Numbered from the stretch's first letter, positions 1-7,422 are shown. The stretch is DNA of 7,954 nucleotides from Streptomyces sp. NRRL WC-3618 (GCF_001280005.1 NZ_LGDW01000174.1:1-7954); one strand, 5' to 3'. Notes: generated by a model from the letters alone, not told the origin. Numbers and translations: made by a program.

Positions 1-1
1 C

Positions 2-736
2 ACCCCCGGCTGGCTCGGCTACTCCGACGAGAAGCTGGCCCGCCTGGCCCGCGAGGCCGTCGCCGACGGCTTCACCCAGATCAAGCTGAAGGTCGGCGCG
101 GACCTGGAGGACGACATACGCCGCATGCGCACCGCCCGCGAGACGGTCGGCGACTCCATCCGCATCGCCGTGGACGCCAACCAGCGATGGGACGTCCAGC
201 CCGCGATCGACTGGATGCGCGAACTGGCCCCCTACGACCCGTACTGGATCGAGGAGCCCACCTCCCCCGACGACATCCTCGGCCACGCCGCCGTCCGCAA
301 GGCCGTCAGCCCCATCAAGGTCGCCACCGGCGAGCACATCGCCAACCGGGTCGTCTTCAAGCAGCTCCTCCAGGCCGGCGCGGTGGACATCGTGCAGATC
401 GACTCCGCCCGGGTCGGCGGCGTCAACGAGAACATCGCCATCCTGCTGCTCGCCGCGAAGTTCGGCGTGCCGGTCTGCCCGCACGCCGGCGGAGTCGGCC
501 TGTGCGAGATGGTGCAGCACCTGTCGATGTTCGACTACGTCGCCGTCACCGGCACCACCGAGGACCGCGTCATCGAGTACGTCGACCACCTGCACGAGCA
601 CTTCGTCGACCCCGTGCGCATCGCCGACGGCCACTACCTCGCCCCCGCTGTTCCCGGGCTGAGCGCGCAGATGCACCAGGACTCCCTCAAGGAGTACACC
701 TACCCCGACGGCCCCGTCTGGGCCTCCCGTGTCTGA
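2..736 (+). CDS. fucD: L-fuconate dehydratase, C-terminal part (5' end outside window)
   Basis: This is an enolase-superfamily sugar-acid dehydratase that converts L-fuconate to 2-keto-3-deoxy-L-fuconate in the cytoplasm. The frame is open from the window edge, so the N-terminal capping domain is missing (about 190 residues by comparison with Xanthomonas FucD). Visible residues, numbered from position 2, are the K28-x-K30 pair, D58 in VDAN, E84 in IEEP, E111 in TGEH and H161 in HAGG. Their spacings (28, 26, 53 and 103 residues relative to the Asp) match the K220, D248, E274, E301 and H351 set I recall for Xanthomonas FucD, so the metal site and acid/base pair look intact. The phrases IEEPTSPDD and [13 protein letters not shown] are typical of FucD. 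The stop at 734-736 overlaps the next gene's GTG start. Activity on L-galactonate-type acids is also possible, because the stereocentres are the same. Confidence 0.93.
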   Translation, partial: TPGWLGYSDEKLARLAREAVADGFTQIKLKVGADLEDDIRRMRTARETVGDSIRIAVDANQRWDVQPAIDWMRELAPYDPYWIEEPTSPDDILGHAAVRKAVSPIKVATGEHIANRVVFKQLLQAGAVDIVQIDSARVGGVNENIAILLLAAKFGVPVCPHAGGVGLCEMVQHLSMFDYVAVTGTTEDRVIEYVDHLHEHFVDPVRIADGHYLAPAVPGLSAQMHQDSLKEYTYPDGPVWASRV

Positions 737-1638
737 CAGTCGGTGCCTGGTGGACGCCCACCATCACCTGTGGGACCTGGACCGCCGACCCCAGCCCTGG
801 CTGGACGAGCCCGGCCACGAGCCCATCCGCCGTACCTTCGGCGCGGCCGACCTGCGCTCGGCGGCGACCCGGCCGGTCGCCGGACGGAAGTTGGCGAGCA
901 CGGTGGTCGTCCAGTGCGTGGCCTCCGTGCCCGAGACACGGGAACTGCTCGCCCTGGCCGGCACCGACCCGCTCATCGGCGCGGTCGTCGGCTGTCACCT
1001 CCCCGGCCGTCGCGGACATGCTCGACGACCTGCTCGCAGGGCCCGGTGGCCCGTACCTCCGCGCCCTGCGCCACCTCGTACAGGGCGAATCGGACCCGGC
1101 GTGGCTGCAACAACCCTCCGTGGAACGGGGGTTGCGGGCGGTGGGCGAGCGCGGACTGGCGTACGACGTCCTGATCCGCAGCCGGCAGTTCGACCAGGCG
1201 GTCCACCTGGCGGAACGCTTCCCCGATCTGCCGATCGTCCTCGACCACGCGGGCAAGCCGCCCATCGCCCAGGGTGATCTGGGCGACTGGGAAAGGGAGC
1301 TGCGGAGGCTGGCCGCGCGTCCTCAGGTGCGCTGCAAGGTCTCCGGCCTGGTCACGGAGGCCGACTGGCAGCAGTGGACGACGGCGGACATCCGCCCGGT
1401 GTGGGACGTACTGCTGTCCGCCTTCGGCCCCGACCGGCTGATGTTCGGTTCCGACTGGCCGGTCTGCATCCTCGCCGGCGGGTGGAACCAGTGGGCCACC
1501 GCTGTCGAGGAACTGCTCGTCGACTGCTCCGCCACCGAGACCTCGGCGATCCTCGCCGACACCGCGACCGGCTTTTACCGCCTGAACCGCACTGCACCGC
1601 AAACCCCTGAAAGGAAGGAGGGAACACCATGCTCCTGA
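729..1638 (+). pseudogene. L-fuconolactonase-like amidohydrolase, frameshifted
   Basis: This is an amidohydrolase-2 (COG3618) family lactonase that would open L-fucono- or L-galactonolactone to the acid used by FucD. The GTG start at 729 lies in an 8-base overlap with the fucD stop. The first segment (729 to about 992) gives VDAHHHLWD with the metal-binding H11-x-H13 pair, and continues to GAVVG. From 997 the protein resumes in the next frame with TSPAVADMLDDL, then VLDHAGKPP, CKVSGLVTEADW and FGSDWPV, and stops at 1636-1638. Relatives usually read GWVDLT here, so four residues are represented by only four bases. The simplest explanation is loss of 8 bases near 993-996. Corrected, the protein would be about 305 residues, normal for the family. 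All other motifs are well preserved, so the lesion is recent or a sequence error. The end overlaps the next gene by 10 bases. Confidence 0.85.
1615..1622 (+). promoter_or_regulatory. Ribosome binding site for the mutarotase gene
   Basis: AAGGAGGG lies 6 bases before the ATG at 1629. It is the strongest Shine-Dalgarno sequence in the operon. It decides the mutarotase start and could keep this gene translated even though the upstream lactonase frame is broken. Confidence 0.75.
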
Positions 1639-2066
1639 CCCGTCTGCTGCACCCGGGGATCCTCGAAGCGCTGGCCGGAGCCGGCCACGGCGCCCGGGTA
1701 CTGCTCGCCGACGGCCACTACCCGGCGAGCACCGCGACCGGGGAACGCGCCCGCATCATCCATCTCAACCTGGCGCCCGGCCTACTGGACGTCACCACCG
1801 TGCTCGACGTCCTGCTGAGCGCCCTGCCCGTCGAGTCGGCCGACGTGATGGTGCCGCCGGAAGGCGAACCGGAGCCGCCGGCCATCGCCGAGTACCGCTC
1901 CATGCTGGCGCCCGTCCCGGTCGACACCCTCGGCCGCTTCGAGTTCTACGACGCCGCCCGCTCCCCCGACCTGGCGCTGGCGATCGTCACCGCCGACACC
2001 CGCACGTACGCCAACCTGCTGCTGACCATCGGTGTCCGCGCTGAAGGGACCCTGACCCCGCGATGA
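1629..2066 (+). CDS. fucU: RbsD/FucU-family sugar mutarotase (probable L-fucose mutarotase)
   Basis: This 145-residue protein has the usual length for RbsD/FucU mutarotases, which interconvert alpha and beta anomers of reducing sugars. It would supply the anomer used by the sugar 1-dehydrogenase. Family features are the opening LLHPGILEALAGAGHG with the family histidine H20, the LADGHYP segment with D28 and H30, and the C-terminal TADTRTYANLLLTIGV, which matches the FucU-type ending (GERAKYGNILLKKGV in E. coli). The start is fixed by the strong ribosome binding site at 1615-1622. The gene overlaps the lactonase by 10 bases and the MDR gene by an ATGA overlap. Sequence alone does not settle fucose over ribose or galactose, but its place among fucose-pathway genes favours the FucU role. 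Confidence 0.87.
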   Translation: MLLTRLLHPGILEALAGAGHGARVLLADGHYPASTATGERARIIHLNLAPGLLDVTTVLDVLLSALPVESADVMVPPEGEPEPPAIAEYRSMLAPVPVDTLGRFEFYDAARSPDLALAIVTADTRTYANLLLTIGVRAEGTLTPR

Positions 2067-3106
2067 CACTCGCCGTCCGTTACATATCCGCCCGCACCCT
2101 GGACACCGCCCCCGCCGAAACCTCCGCACCTGGTCCCGGTGAGGTGGAGCTGGCGCCCGCCTATGTCGGTATCTGCGGCACCGACCTGCACATCTTCCAC
2201 GGCGACATGGACGCCCGGGTGTCCACGCCCGCCGTCCTGGGGCACGAGATGTCCGGCCGGATCGTCCGCGTCGGCCCCGGTGTGGACGGCTGGGCGCCCG
2301 GTGACGCGGTCACGGTGATGCCGCTGCGCTGGGACGACACCTGCCCGGCCTGTCTCAAAGGCCATCAGCACATCTGCCAGCACCTCGACTTCATCGGCAT
2401 CGACTCCCCCGGCGCGATGCAACAGCGCTGGACCGTGCCCGCCTCGACACTCATCCGGCTGCCCGACACCCTTCCCCTGGACCGGGCCGCGCTCGTCGAG
2501 CCCACGGCGGTCGCCGTGCACGACGTCGGCCGCGCCGCTGTCACCGAGGGCGAGCACGTCGTCGTGGTCGGCGGCGGACCCGTCGGCATCCTCATCGCCC
2601 TGGTCGCACGAGCCGCAGGAGCCGACGTACGCATCGCCGAACTGAGCGCCTACCGGCGCGCGCTCGCCGAGAAGTCGGGACTGACCGCCTGGGACCCGGC
2701 CGTCGACGACGTGGCTGAGCTGGTCCGCGAGTGGACCACAGGCGCGGGCGCGGACGTCGCCTTCGAGGTGTCCGGCGCCGCCGCCGGCGTGGACACCGCG
2801 GTCGACGTGCTGGGGGTGCGGGGCCGGCTGTGCCTGGTCGCCATCCATCCCCGGCCCCGCGAGATCAACCTGCACCGCTTCTTCTGGCGCGAACTCACCC
2901 TCGTCGGAGCCCGGCTGTACACCCGCACCGACTTCGAGAAGGCGGTGACACTCGTCGCCGACGGCACGATTCCGGCCGAGCGGCTCATCAGCAAGGTCGT
3001 ACCGCTCACCGAGGCGCCCGCCGCTTTCCAGGCGCTGGAGGCAGGCGGCGACGTGATGAAGATCCTCGTGGACTGCACCAACAACGCCCAGGGAGCCGCC
3101 ATATGA
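2063..3106 (+). CDS. Zinc-dependent medium-chain alcohol/polyol dehydrogenase
   Basis: This 347-residue MDR dehydrogenase would oxidise or reduce a secondary alcohol of a sugar or sugar acid using NAD(P). The catalytic-zinc residues are C38 (GICGTD), H61-E62 (GHE) and E146 ([10 protein letters not shown]). The Rossmann glycine motif GGGPVG lies at residues 170-175. In the structural-zinc lobe the expected four cysteines appear as D91, C94, C97 and C105, so the first ligand is aspartate. The start is the ATG in an ATGA overlap with the mutarotase stop, and the stop overlaps the SDR start in the same way. The overall plan resembles threonine/sorbitol dehydrogenases and the L-galactonate 5-dehydrogenase LgoD of E. 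coli. Candidate roles, by inference, are oxidation of L-galactonate, of its 2-keto-3-deoxy product or of 2-keto-3-deoxy-L-fuconate; reduction of lactaldehyde is also possible. Confidence 0.9.
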   Translation: MTLAVRYISARTLDTAPAETSAPGPGEVELAPAYVGICGTDLHIFHGDMDARVSTPAVLGHEMSGRIVRVGPGVDGWAPGDAVTVMPLRWDDTCPACLKGHQHICQHLDFIGIDSPGAMQQRWTVPASTLIRLPDTLPLDRAALVEPTAVAVHDVGRAAVTEGEHVVVVGGGPVGILIALVARAAGADVRIAELSAYRRALAEKSGLTAWDPAVDDVAELVREWTTGAGADVAFEVSGAAAGVDTAVDVLGVRGRLCLVAIHPRPREINLHRFFWRELTLVGARLYTRTDFEKAVTLVADGTIPAERLISKVVPLTEAPAAFQALEAGGDVMKILVDCTNNAQGAAI

Positions 3107-3863
3107 CCTCCTTCGACCTCACTGGGAAGCTCGCCGTCGTCACCGGTGCCCGCCGCGGGATCGGCCGGGCCATGGCCCGCGCGCTCGCCGAGGCCGGCGC
3201 GGACGTCATCGGCGTCAGCGCCACGCTGGAGGAGTCCGGCAGCGACATCGAGAAGGACGTCATCGCGGCAGGGCGCACCTTCGAGGCGATCCGCACCGAC
3301 TTCGCCGACCCCGAAGCCGTGCGCGCACTGGGCGCCGACCTCGCGGGACGGGAACGACCGGTGGACATCCTCGTCAACAACGCGGGCACCATCCGCCGCG
3401 CCCCGGCCGCCGAACACACCGACGCCGACTGGGAGCTGGTCCTCCAGGTCAACCTCACCGCACAGTTCGCCCTCACCCGTGCCGTCGGCGCGGCAATGGT
3501 GGCCCGCGGCCAGGGCAAGATCATCTTCACCGCGTCGCTGCTCAGCTTCCAGGGCGGCATCACCGTCCCCGGCTACACCGCCGCCAAGCACGGCATCGCC
3601 GGCCTGACCAAGGCACTGGCCAACGAGTGGGCGGCACACGGCGTCAACGTCAACGCCATCGCCCCGGCTACATCGCCACCGACAACACCCAGGCCCTCCA
3701 GGACGACCCGGCCCGCAGCAAAGCGATCCTGGAGCGCATCCCGGCCGGCCGCTGGGGCAGCGCGGACGACCTGGCGGGCGCCACGGTCTTCCTCGCCTCC
3801 GACGCCGCCGCCTACCTCCACGGCGTCGTCCTGCCCGTCGACGGCGGATGGCTGGGCCGATGA
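3103..3863 (+). pseudogene. KduD-like short-chain dehydrogenase (2-keto-3-deoxy sugar-acid dehydrogenase), one-base frameshift
   Basis: This is a classical SDR resembling KduD (2-dehydro-3-deoxy-D-gluconate 5-dehydrogenase). It shows the TGARRGIG cofactor motif (residues 14-21), NNAG at 92-95, N117, and the catalytic S145, Y158 and K162. The frame opened at ATG 3103 (ATGA overlap, GGGAG ribosome binding site at 3091-3095) is correct up to A187. The next codons should encode the conserved A-P-G-Y. The sequence has GCCCCGGCTAC where GCCCCCGGCTAC is expected, so one C is missing around 3662-3665. The rest (Y-I-A-T-D through [12 protein letters not shown]) continues in the -1 frame to the stop at 3861-3863. 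Corrected length is 253 residues, the same as typical KduD. Read literally, the catalytic core would be followed by a long nonsense tail in the original frame. It may be intact in the organism. Confidence 0.87.
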
Positions 3864-5626
3864 GCAGCACCGACGACCTGGCCTCCGTCCTGGCGGGTGC
3901 CCGCCTCATGCCGGTGCTGGTCGTGCCGGATGCCGACACGGCCGTCCCGCTGACCGCGGCGCTCGTCGCGGGAGGCGCCCGTTGCGCCGAGGTCACCTTC
4001 CGCACCCCGCAAGCCGAGCAGGTGCTCAAGGCGATGGTGGAGCACGGCGGACTCACCGTCGGCGCCGGCACGGTCCTCACGCCCGAGCAGGCAGAACGGG
4101 CCGTGGCGGCCGGGGCCCGCTTCGTGGTCTCCCCCGGCTTCGACGAGGAAGTCGTCGCGATGTGCCGGAAGCTGGGAGTTCCGGTGGTGCCGGGTGTCGC
4201 CACCGCCACCGAGCTGATGAGGGCTTTGCGGGCCGGCATAGACACGGTCAAGCTGTTCCCCGCAGAACCCCTTGGCGGCCTGCCGATGCTGCGGGCGCTC
4301 ACCGCGCCGTTCCCGCAAGCACGGTTCGTACCGACCGGCGGGATCGGCGCCGGTCTGCTGGCCGGCTATCTCGCCGAGCCTGCGGTCCTCGCCGTCGGCG
4401 GCAGCTGGATGGTGACCTCCGCGCACCTGGGACGGGGCGACTACGAGGGAATCCGCCGACTGACCGCGGAGGCCGCGGAGGCCGCGGAGGCCGCGGAGGC
4501 CGCGGAGGCCGCGGAGGCCGCGGAGGCCGCGGAGGCCGCGGAGGCCGCGGAGGCCGCGGAGGTGATCGACGTGGTGGCGCTCGGCGAGGTGATGCTCCGC
4601 CTGGACCCGGGCGAGGGACGCATCCGCACCGCCCGCTCCTTCCAGGTCTGGGAGGGAGGCGGCGAGTACAACGTCGTACGAGGCCTGCGGCGCTGCTTCG
4701 GCCTGCGCACGGCCGTCGTGACCGCCTTGGCGGACAACGCGGTGGGCCGACTGGTCGAGGACCTGATTCTGCAAGGCGGAGTCGACACCTCGCTGATCCG
4801 CTGGGTGCCCGAGGACGGCGTCGGCCGCACCGCCCGCAACGGCCTGAACTTCGTCGAACGCGGCTACGGCATCCGCAGCGCACTCGGCGTCAGCGATCGC
4901 GCACACACGGCCGTGTCCCAGTTGAAGGAGGGTGACGTGGACTGGGACAACGTGTTCTCGGCAGGGGCACGCTGGTTCCACACCGGCGGCATCTTCGCCG
5001 GCCTCTCCGACACCACGGTGGATGTCGCGGACGAGGCCATGGCCGCTGCCCGCCGCCATGGCGTCACGGTCTCCTACGACCCCAACTACCGCCCCAGCCT
5101 CTGGGCCGGCCGGGGCGGCGCCGACGCCGCCCGCGAGGCCGACCTGCGGCTCGCCCGGCACGCCGACGTCGTCGTCGGCGCCCTGGGCCTGGCCGGAACG
5201 TATCCGGGACAGGCCCGCGTCGGGGCCGACGAGGTGACAGACGCGCTCGCCGAAGTGTCCGGCCTGCTGCCCGAGGCGAAAGTACTGGCGACGACCCTGC
5301 GCGAGGTGCCCTCGGCCGGGATCAACGACTGGTCCTCAGCCGCCTGGTCCGCCGAAACCGGCTTCGTCACCGGCCCCCGGATGCCCGCCCTGCACGTCCT
5401 GGACCGCATCGGCTCCGGCGACGGCTTCGCCGCAGGCCTCATCCACGGCCTGCTGGCCGGAAACGACCGGCCGGGCCGGTTGACGACTGCCTGCCTCAAG
5501 CGGGCCCTCGCCTACGGCACCGCGCACGGCGCGCTCACCATGACCACCCCCGGGGACGTCTCCATGGCCTCGCTCGCCGAGGTCGAAGCGCTCATGGCCG
5601 ACGGCTCGGCCGCCGTCAGACGCTGA
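3860..5626 (+). CDS. Fused KDPG-type aldolase and 2-keto-3-deoxygluconate-type kinase
   Basis: This 588-residue bifunctional frame starts at the ATG in an ATGA overlap with the SDR stop. An in-frame ATG at 3848 is inside the SDR and less likely. Residues 1 to about 200 are a KDPG/KHG aldolase: E44 in [29 protein letters not shown], Schiff-base K131 in [14 protein letters not shown] and VGGSWM. Residues 203-235 are a linker of ten Ala-Glu-Ala triplets plus AEV. From about 236 there is a PfkB-family kinase: [19 protein letters not shown], a DPNYRPSLW segment, and the GSGD catalytic-base motif at 518-521 (D521). Together they would phosphorylate 2-keto-3-deoxygluconate and cleave the product to pyruvate and glyceraldehyde 3-phosphate. 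The order is reversed relative to the reaction order. The N-x-x-E Mg-binding motif usual in this family is not obvious (GALGLAG at the expected place). Separate translation of the kinase from inside the frame is also possible. Confidence 0.9.
   Translation: MSSTDDLASVLAGARLMPVLVVPDADTAVPLTAALVAGGARCAEVTFRTPQAEQVLKAMVEHGGLTVGAGTVLTPEQAERAVAAGARFVVSPGFDEEVVAMCRKLGVPVVPGVATATELMRALRAGIDTVKLFPAEPLGGLPMLRALTAPFPQARFVPTGGIGAGLLAGYLAEPAVLAVGGSWMVTSAHLGRGDYEGIRRLTAEAAEAAEAAEAAEAAEAAEAAEAAEAAEAAEVIDVVALGEVMLRLDPGEGRIRTARSFQVWEGGGEYNVVRGLRRCFGLRTAVVTALADNAVGRLVEDLILQGGVDTSLIRWVPEDGVGRTARNGLNFVERGYGIRSALGVSDRAHTAVSQLKEGDVDWDNVFSAGARWFHTGGIFAGLSDTTVDVADEAMAAARRHGVTVSYDPNYRPSLWAGRGGADAAREADLRLARHADVVVGALGLAGTYPGQARVGADEVTDALAEVSGLLPEAKVLATTLREVPSAGINDWSSAAWSAETGFVTGPRMPALHVLDRIGSGDGFAAGLIHGLLAGNDRPGRLTTACLKRALAYGTAHGALTMTTPGDVSMASLAEVEALMADGSAAVRR
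4464..4562 (+). repeat. Perfect 9-bp tandem repeat, 11 copies, coding the Ala-Glu-Ala linker
   Basis: The unit GCGGAGGCC is repeated ten times without a mismatch at 4466-4555 and continues in partial copies to give 99 bases of exact 9-bp periodicity. Read in the host frame each unit is Ala-Glu-Ala, giving a probably helical, acidic linker between the aldolase and kinase domains. The unit is a multiple of three, so gain or loss of copies changes linker length without breaking the frame. Each unit carries GGAGG, a core Shine-Dalgarno sequence, and each junction makes the palindrome CCGCGG. Perfect identity implies recent expansion or ongoing slippage. Confidence 0.97.
4558..4573 (+). promoter_or_regulatory. 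Possible internal translation start for the kinase domain
   Basis: The last GGAGG of the repeat (4558-4562) lies 8 bases before an in-frame GTG at 4571-4573, exactly where an unfused PfkB kinase would begin (V-V-A-L-G-E). This is standard ribosome-binding geometry, so a free kinase could be made alongside the fusion. It is an inference from spacing only. Confidence 0.35.
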
Positions 5627-5670
5627 CCTGCCGCCGAGTGGCCCGCGCCACCCATACCCCCCAAGTCGCT

Positions 5671-5683
5671 AGGAGCACAGTTG
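5671..5683 (+). promoter_or_regulatory. Ribosome binding site and TTG start of the aldo/keto reductase
   Basis: AGGAG at 5671-5675 is followed after 5 bases by TTG at 5681. No ATG or GTG in this frame lies between the upstream stop (5626) and the conserved LTGLGFG segment, so TTG is the only reasonable start. The 54-base gap before this gene is the only real intergenic gap in the operon. It holds a short GTGGC/GCCAC hairpin (5638-5651) and no clear promoter. Confidence 0.65.
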
Positions 5684-6709
5684 AGGCATCGAACCGCCGG
5701 ACGCCGAAAGATAACGAACACCGCTGTCGAACTCACCGGCCTCGGCTTCGGGGCCTCCGTCATGGGCAACCTGTACCGGGTCACCCCGGCCGAGGACGCG
5801 GCCGCCGCGGTCGAAGCCGCCTGGGAAGCCGACATCCGCTACTTCGACACGGCCCCGCACTACGGCCTGGGCCTGTCCGAGCTGCGCCTGGGCACCGCCC
5901 TGCGGCAGCGGCCCCGTGCCGAGTACGTCGTCTCCTCCAAGGTGGGCCGGCTGCTGGTCCCCAACGAACATCCACGAGGCGTCGACAGCGAGGGCTTCGT
6001 CGTACGGGACGATCTGCGCCGCCAGTGGGACTTCAGCCGGGACGGGGTGCTGCGCTCCATCGAGGCCACGTTGGACAGGATGGGCCTCGACCGCCTGGAC
6101 GTCGTCTACCTGCACGACCCGGACGACCACTGGGAGCAGGCCGCCAACGAGGCCATGCCGGCCCTGGCGGACCTGCGCGACCAAGGAGTGGTCGGCGCGA
6201 TCGGCGCCGGCATGAACCAGTCGGCCATGCCCGCCCGCTTCCTGCGCGAGACCGCCGCCGACGTGGTCATGCTCGCCGGGCGCTACACACTCCTTGACCA
6301 GTCGGCGCTGGACGACGTCCTGCCCGCAGCCGAGGAACTCGGCAAGAGCGTGGTGGCTGTCGGGGTGTTCAACTCGGGGCTACTCTCCCGCGACCGGCCT
6401 GCCGAGGGCATGAAGTACGACTACCAGGACGCCCCGCCGGCTCTGGTCGCCCGCGCCCGGGCGATCGCAGACGTCTGCGCCGCCCACGGGACGAGCCTGC
6501 CCAAGGCAGCGATCGCCTTCCCGCACACTCATCCCACCGTCATCAATGTCACCCTCGGCATGAGGACTCCGGAACAGGTCAGACGGAACGTGGAACTCCA
6601 CCGGCAGCACATTCCCGAAGGTCTCTGGGACGACCTCCGTGCCCAAGGACTGATCAGGCCGGATGTGCCAGGCGAGGGCGCCGGGGCGAGGAGTCCGAAG
6701 TGTCTCTGA
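5681..6709 (+). CDS. Aldo/keto reductase, probable L-fucose / D-threo-aldose 1-dehydrogenase
   Basis: This 342-residue aldo/keto reductase resembles the L-fucose (D-threo-aldose) 1-dehydrogenase group, which oxidises the anomeric carbon of L-fucose, L-galactose or D-arabinose to the lactone using NAD(P). The complete catalytic tetrad is visible: D56 and Y61 in YFDTAPHYG, K87 in VVSSKVG, and H145 in VYLHDPDDHW. The N-terminus LTGLGFGASVMGNLY and the later GVFNSGLLS are characteristic of this group. The start is TTG at 5681, supported by AGGAG five bases upstream. The C-terminal end overlaps the regulator's GTG start by 10 bases. In the pathway it would act first, with the mutarotase, and feed the lactonase. 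A pyridoxal-dehydrogenase-like activity is an alternative in this family but does not fit the neighbours. Confidence 0.88.
   Translation: MRHRTAGRRKITNTAVELTGLGFGASVMGNLYRVTPAEDAAAAVEAAWEADIRYFDTAPHYGLGLSELRLGTALRQRPRAEYVVSSKVGRLLVPNEHPRGVDSEGFVVRDDLRRQWDFSRDGVLRSIEATLDRMGLDRLDVVYLHDPDDHWEQAANEAMPALADLRDQGVVGAIGAGMNQSAMPARFLRETAADVVMLAGRYTLLDQSALDDVLPAAEELGKSVVAVGVFNSGLLSRDRPAEGMKYDYQDAPPALVARARAIADVCAAHGTSLPKAAIAFPHTHPTVINVTLGMRTPEQVRRNVELHRQHIPEGLWDDLRAQGLIRPDVPGEGAGARSPKCL
6688..6693 (+). promoter_or_regulatory. Ribosome binding site for the GntR regulator
   Basis: GAGGAG lies 6 bases before GTG at 6700, inside the end of the aldo/keto reductase gene. It supports the GTG start and co-translation with the reductase. 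Confidence 0.65.
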
Positions 6710-7422
6710 CGGACAAGGCCATCGATCAGATCCGTGAGCTCGTCCGCACGGGTGCGCTGCCGCCGGGATCGAAACTCCCCCCAGAACCCGACCTGGCGGC
6801 CCAACTGGGTCTGTCCCGCAACCTCGCGCGTGAGGCCGTCAAGGCACTGGCCGTGGCCCGGGTCCTGGAGGTCCGCCGGGGCGACGGCACCTACGTCACC
6901 AGCCTGCACCCCAGCCTGCTCCTGGAGGGGCTCGGCGGCGCGGTGGAACTCCTCCAGAGCGACTCGGCCGCCCTGCAGGACCTCATGGAGGTACGCCGGC
7001 TCCTCGAACCCGTCGCCACCGCGCTGGCCGCCGCCCGGATCTCCGACGACCAGCTGGCCGAAGTCAAAAGCCACCTGGACGCCATGCGCGAAACCCACGA
7101 CAACGTCGAACTGCTCAACTCGCACGACGCCGCCTTCCACCGCGCCGTAGTCGCCGCGACCGGCAACGAGACCCTGCTCACCCTCCTGGAGAGCGTCTCC
7201 GGCCGCACGCTGCGCGCGCGGATCTGGCGCGGTCTGGTCGACGACCAGGCCGCGGGACGCACCCTCGCCGAGCACGAGGCCATCTACGCGGCCCTCGCCA
7301 CCCGCGACTGTGCCCTCAGCCAGGCCGCCGCACTACTGCACGTGAGCAACACCGAACAGGCCCTGAAGGAGCACCTCCGCTCAAACCAGCCACTCTCCTT
7401 CCCATCGCCGACACAGAAGTGA
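6700..7422 (+). CDS. GntR-family (FadR/FCD type) transcriptional regulator
   Basis: This 240-residue regulator has an N-terminal winged helix-turn-helix at residues 1-70 (LPPGSKLPPEPDLA, LSRNLAREAVKAL, and the wing RRGDGTYV). It is followed by an FCD ligand-binding domain (residues about 90-230). The FCD metal ligands appear complete: D143 and H147 in HDAAFHRAVV, H192 in AEHEAIYAAL and H214. FCD regulators usually bind carboxylates or sugar acids and act mainly as repressors. As the last gene of the operon it most likely controls the cluster in response to an intermediate such as a sugar acid or 2-keto-3-deoxy acid. The operator is probably upstream of the window; I saw no convincing FadR-type palindrome within it. 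The start is GTG at 6700, within a 10-base overlap with the reductase. Confidence 0.92.
   Translation: MSLTDKAIDQIRELVRTGALPPGSKLPPEPDLAAQLGLSRNLAREAVKALAVARVLEVRRGDGTYVTSLHPSLLLEGLGGAVELLQSDSAALQDLMEVRRLLEPVATALAAARISDDQLAEVKSHLDAMRETHDNVELLNSHDAAFHRAVVAATGNETLLTLLESVSGRTLRARIWRGLVDDQAAGRTLAEHEAIYAALATRDCALSQAAALLHVSNTEQALKEHLRSNQPLSFPSPTQK

Noticed and set aside
187..990. Continuous + strand frame running from 187 into the lactonase
   Set aside because: Before about 997 it is an Arg/Pro-rich shadow of fucD and of the lactonase N-terminus. It is open only by base composition and becomes a real protein after the frameshift point.
4464..4562. CRISPR array or collagen-like/proline-rich repeat protein
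   Set aside because: The 9-bp units have no spacers. The other reading frames (Gly-Gly-Arg, Arg-Pro-Pro, Gly-Leu-Arg repeats) arise from the same tract and have no flanking protein of their own.
3664..4935. Long extension of the SDR frame through the aldolase to 4935
   Set aside because: It is nonsense reading in the wrong frame after the missing C. The aldolase and kinase motifs are in another frame.
1946..5161. Several long open frames on the - strand (for example 1946-2875, 2650-4302, 3812-5161)
   Set aside because: They lie opposite well-identified + strand genes, have low-complexity Arg/Gly/Ala-rich translations without motifs, and are the usual antisense open frames of very GC-rich DNA.
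5638..5651. GTGGC/GCCAC hairpin as an intrinsic terminator between the fusion gene and the aldo/keto reductase
   Set aside because: The stem is only 5 bp, with no T tract, and the next gene lies a few bases on with the same orientation and pathway, so termination there is not supported.
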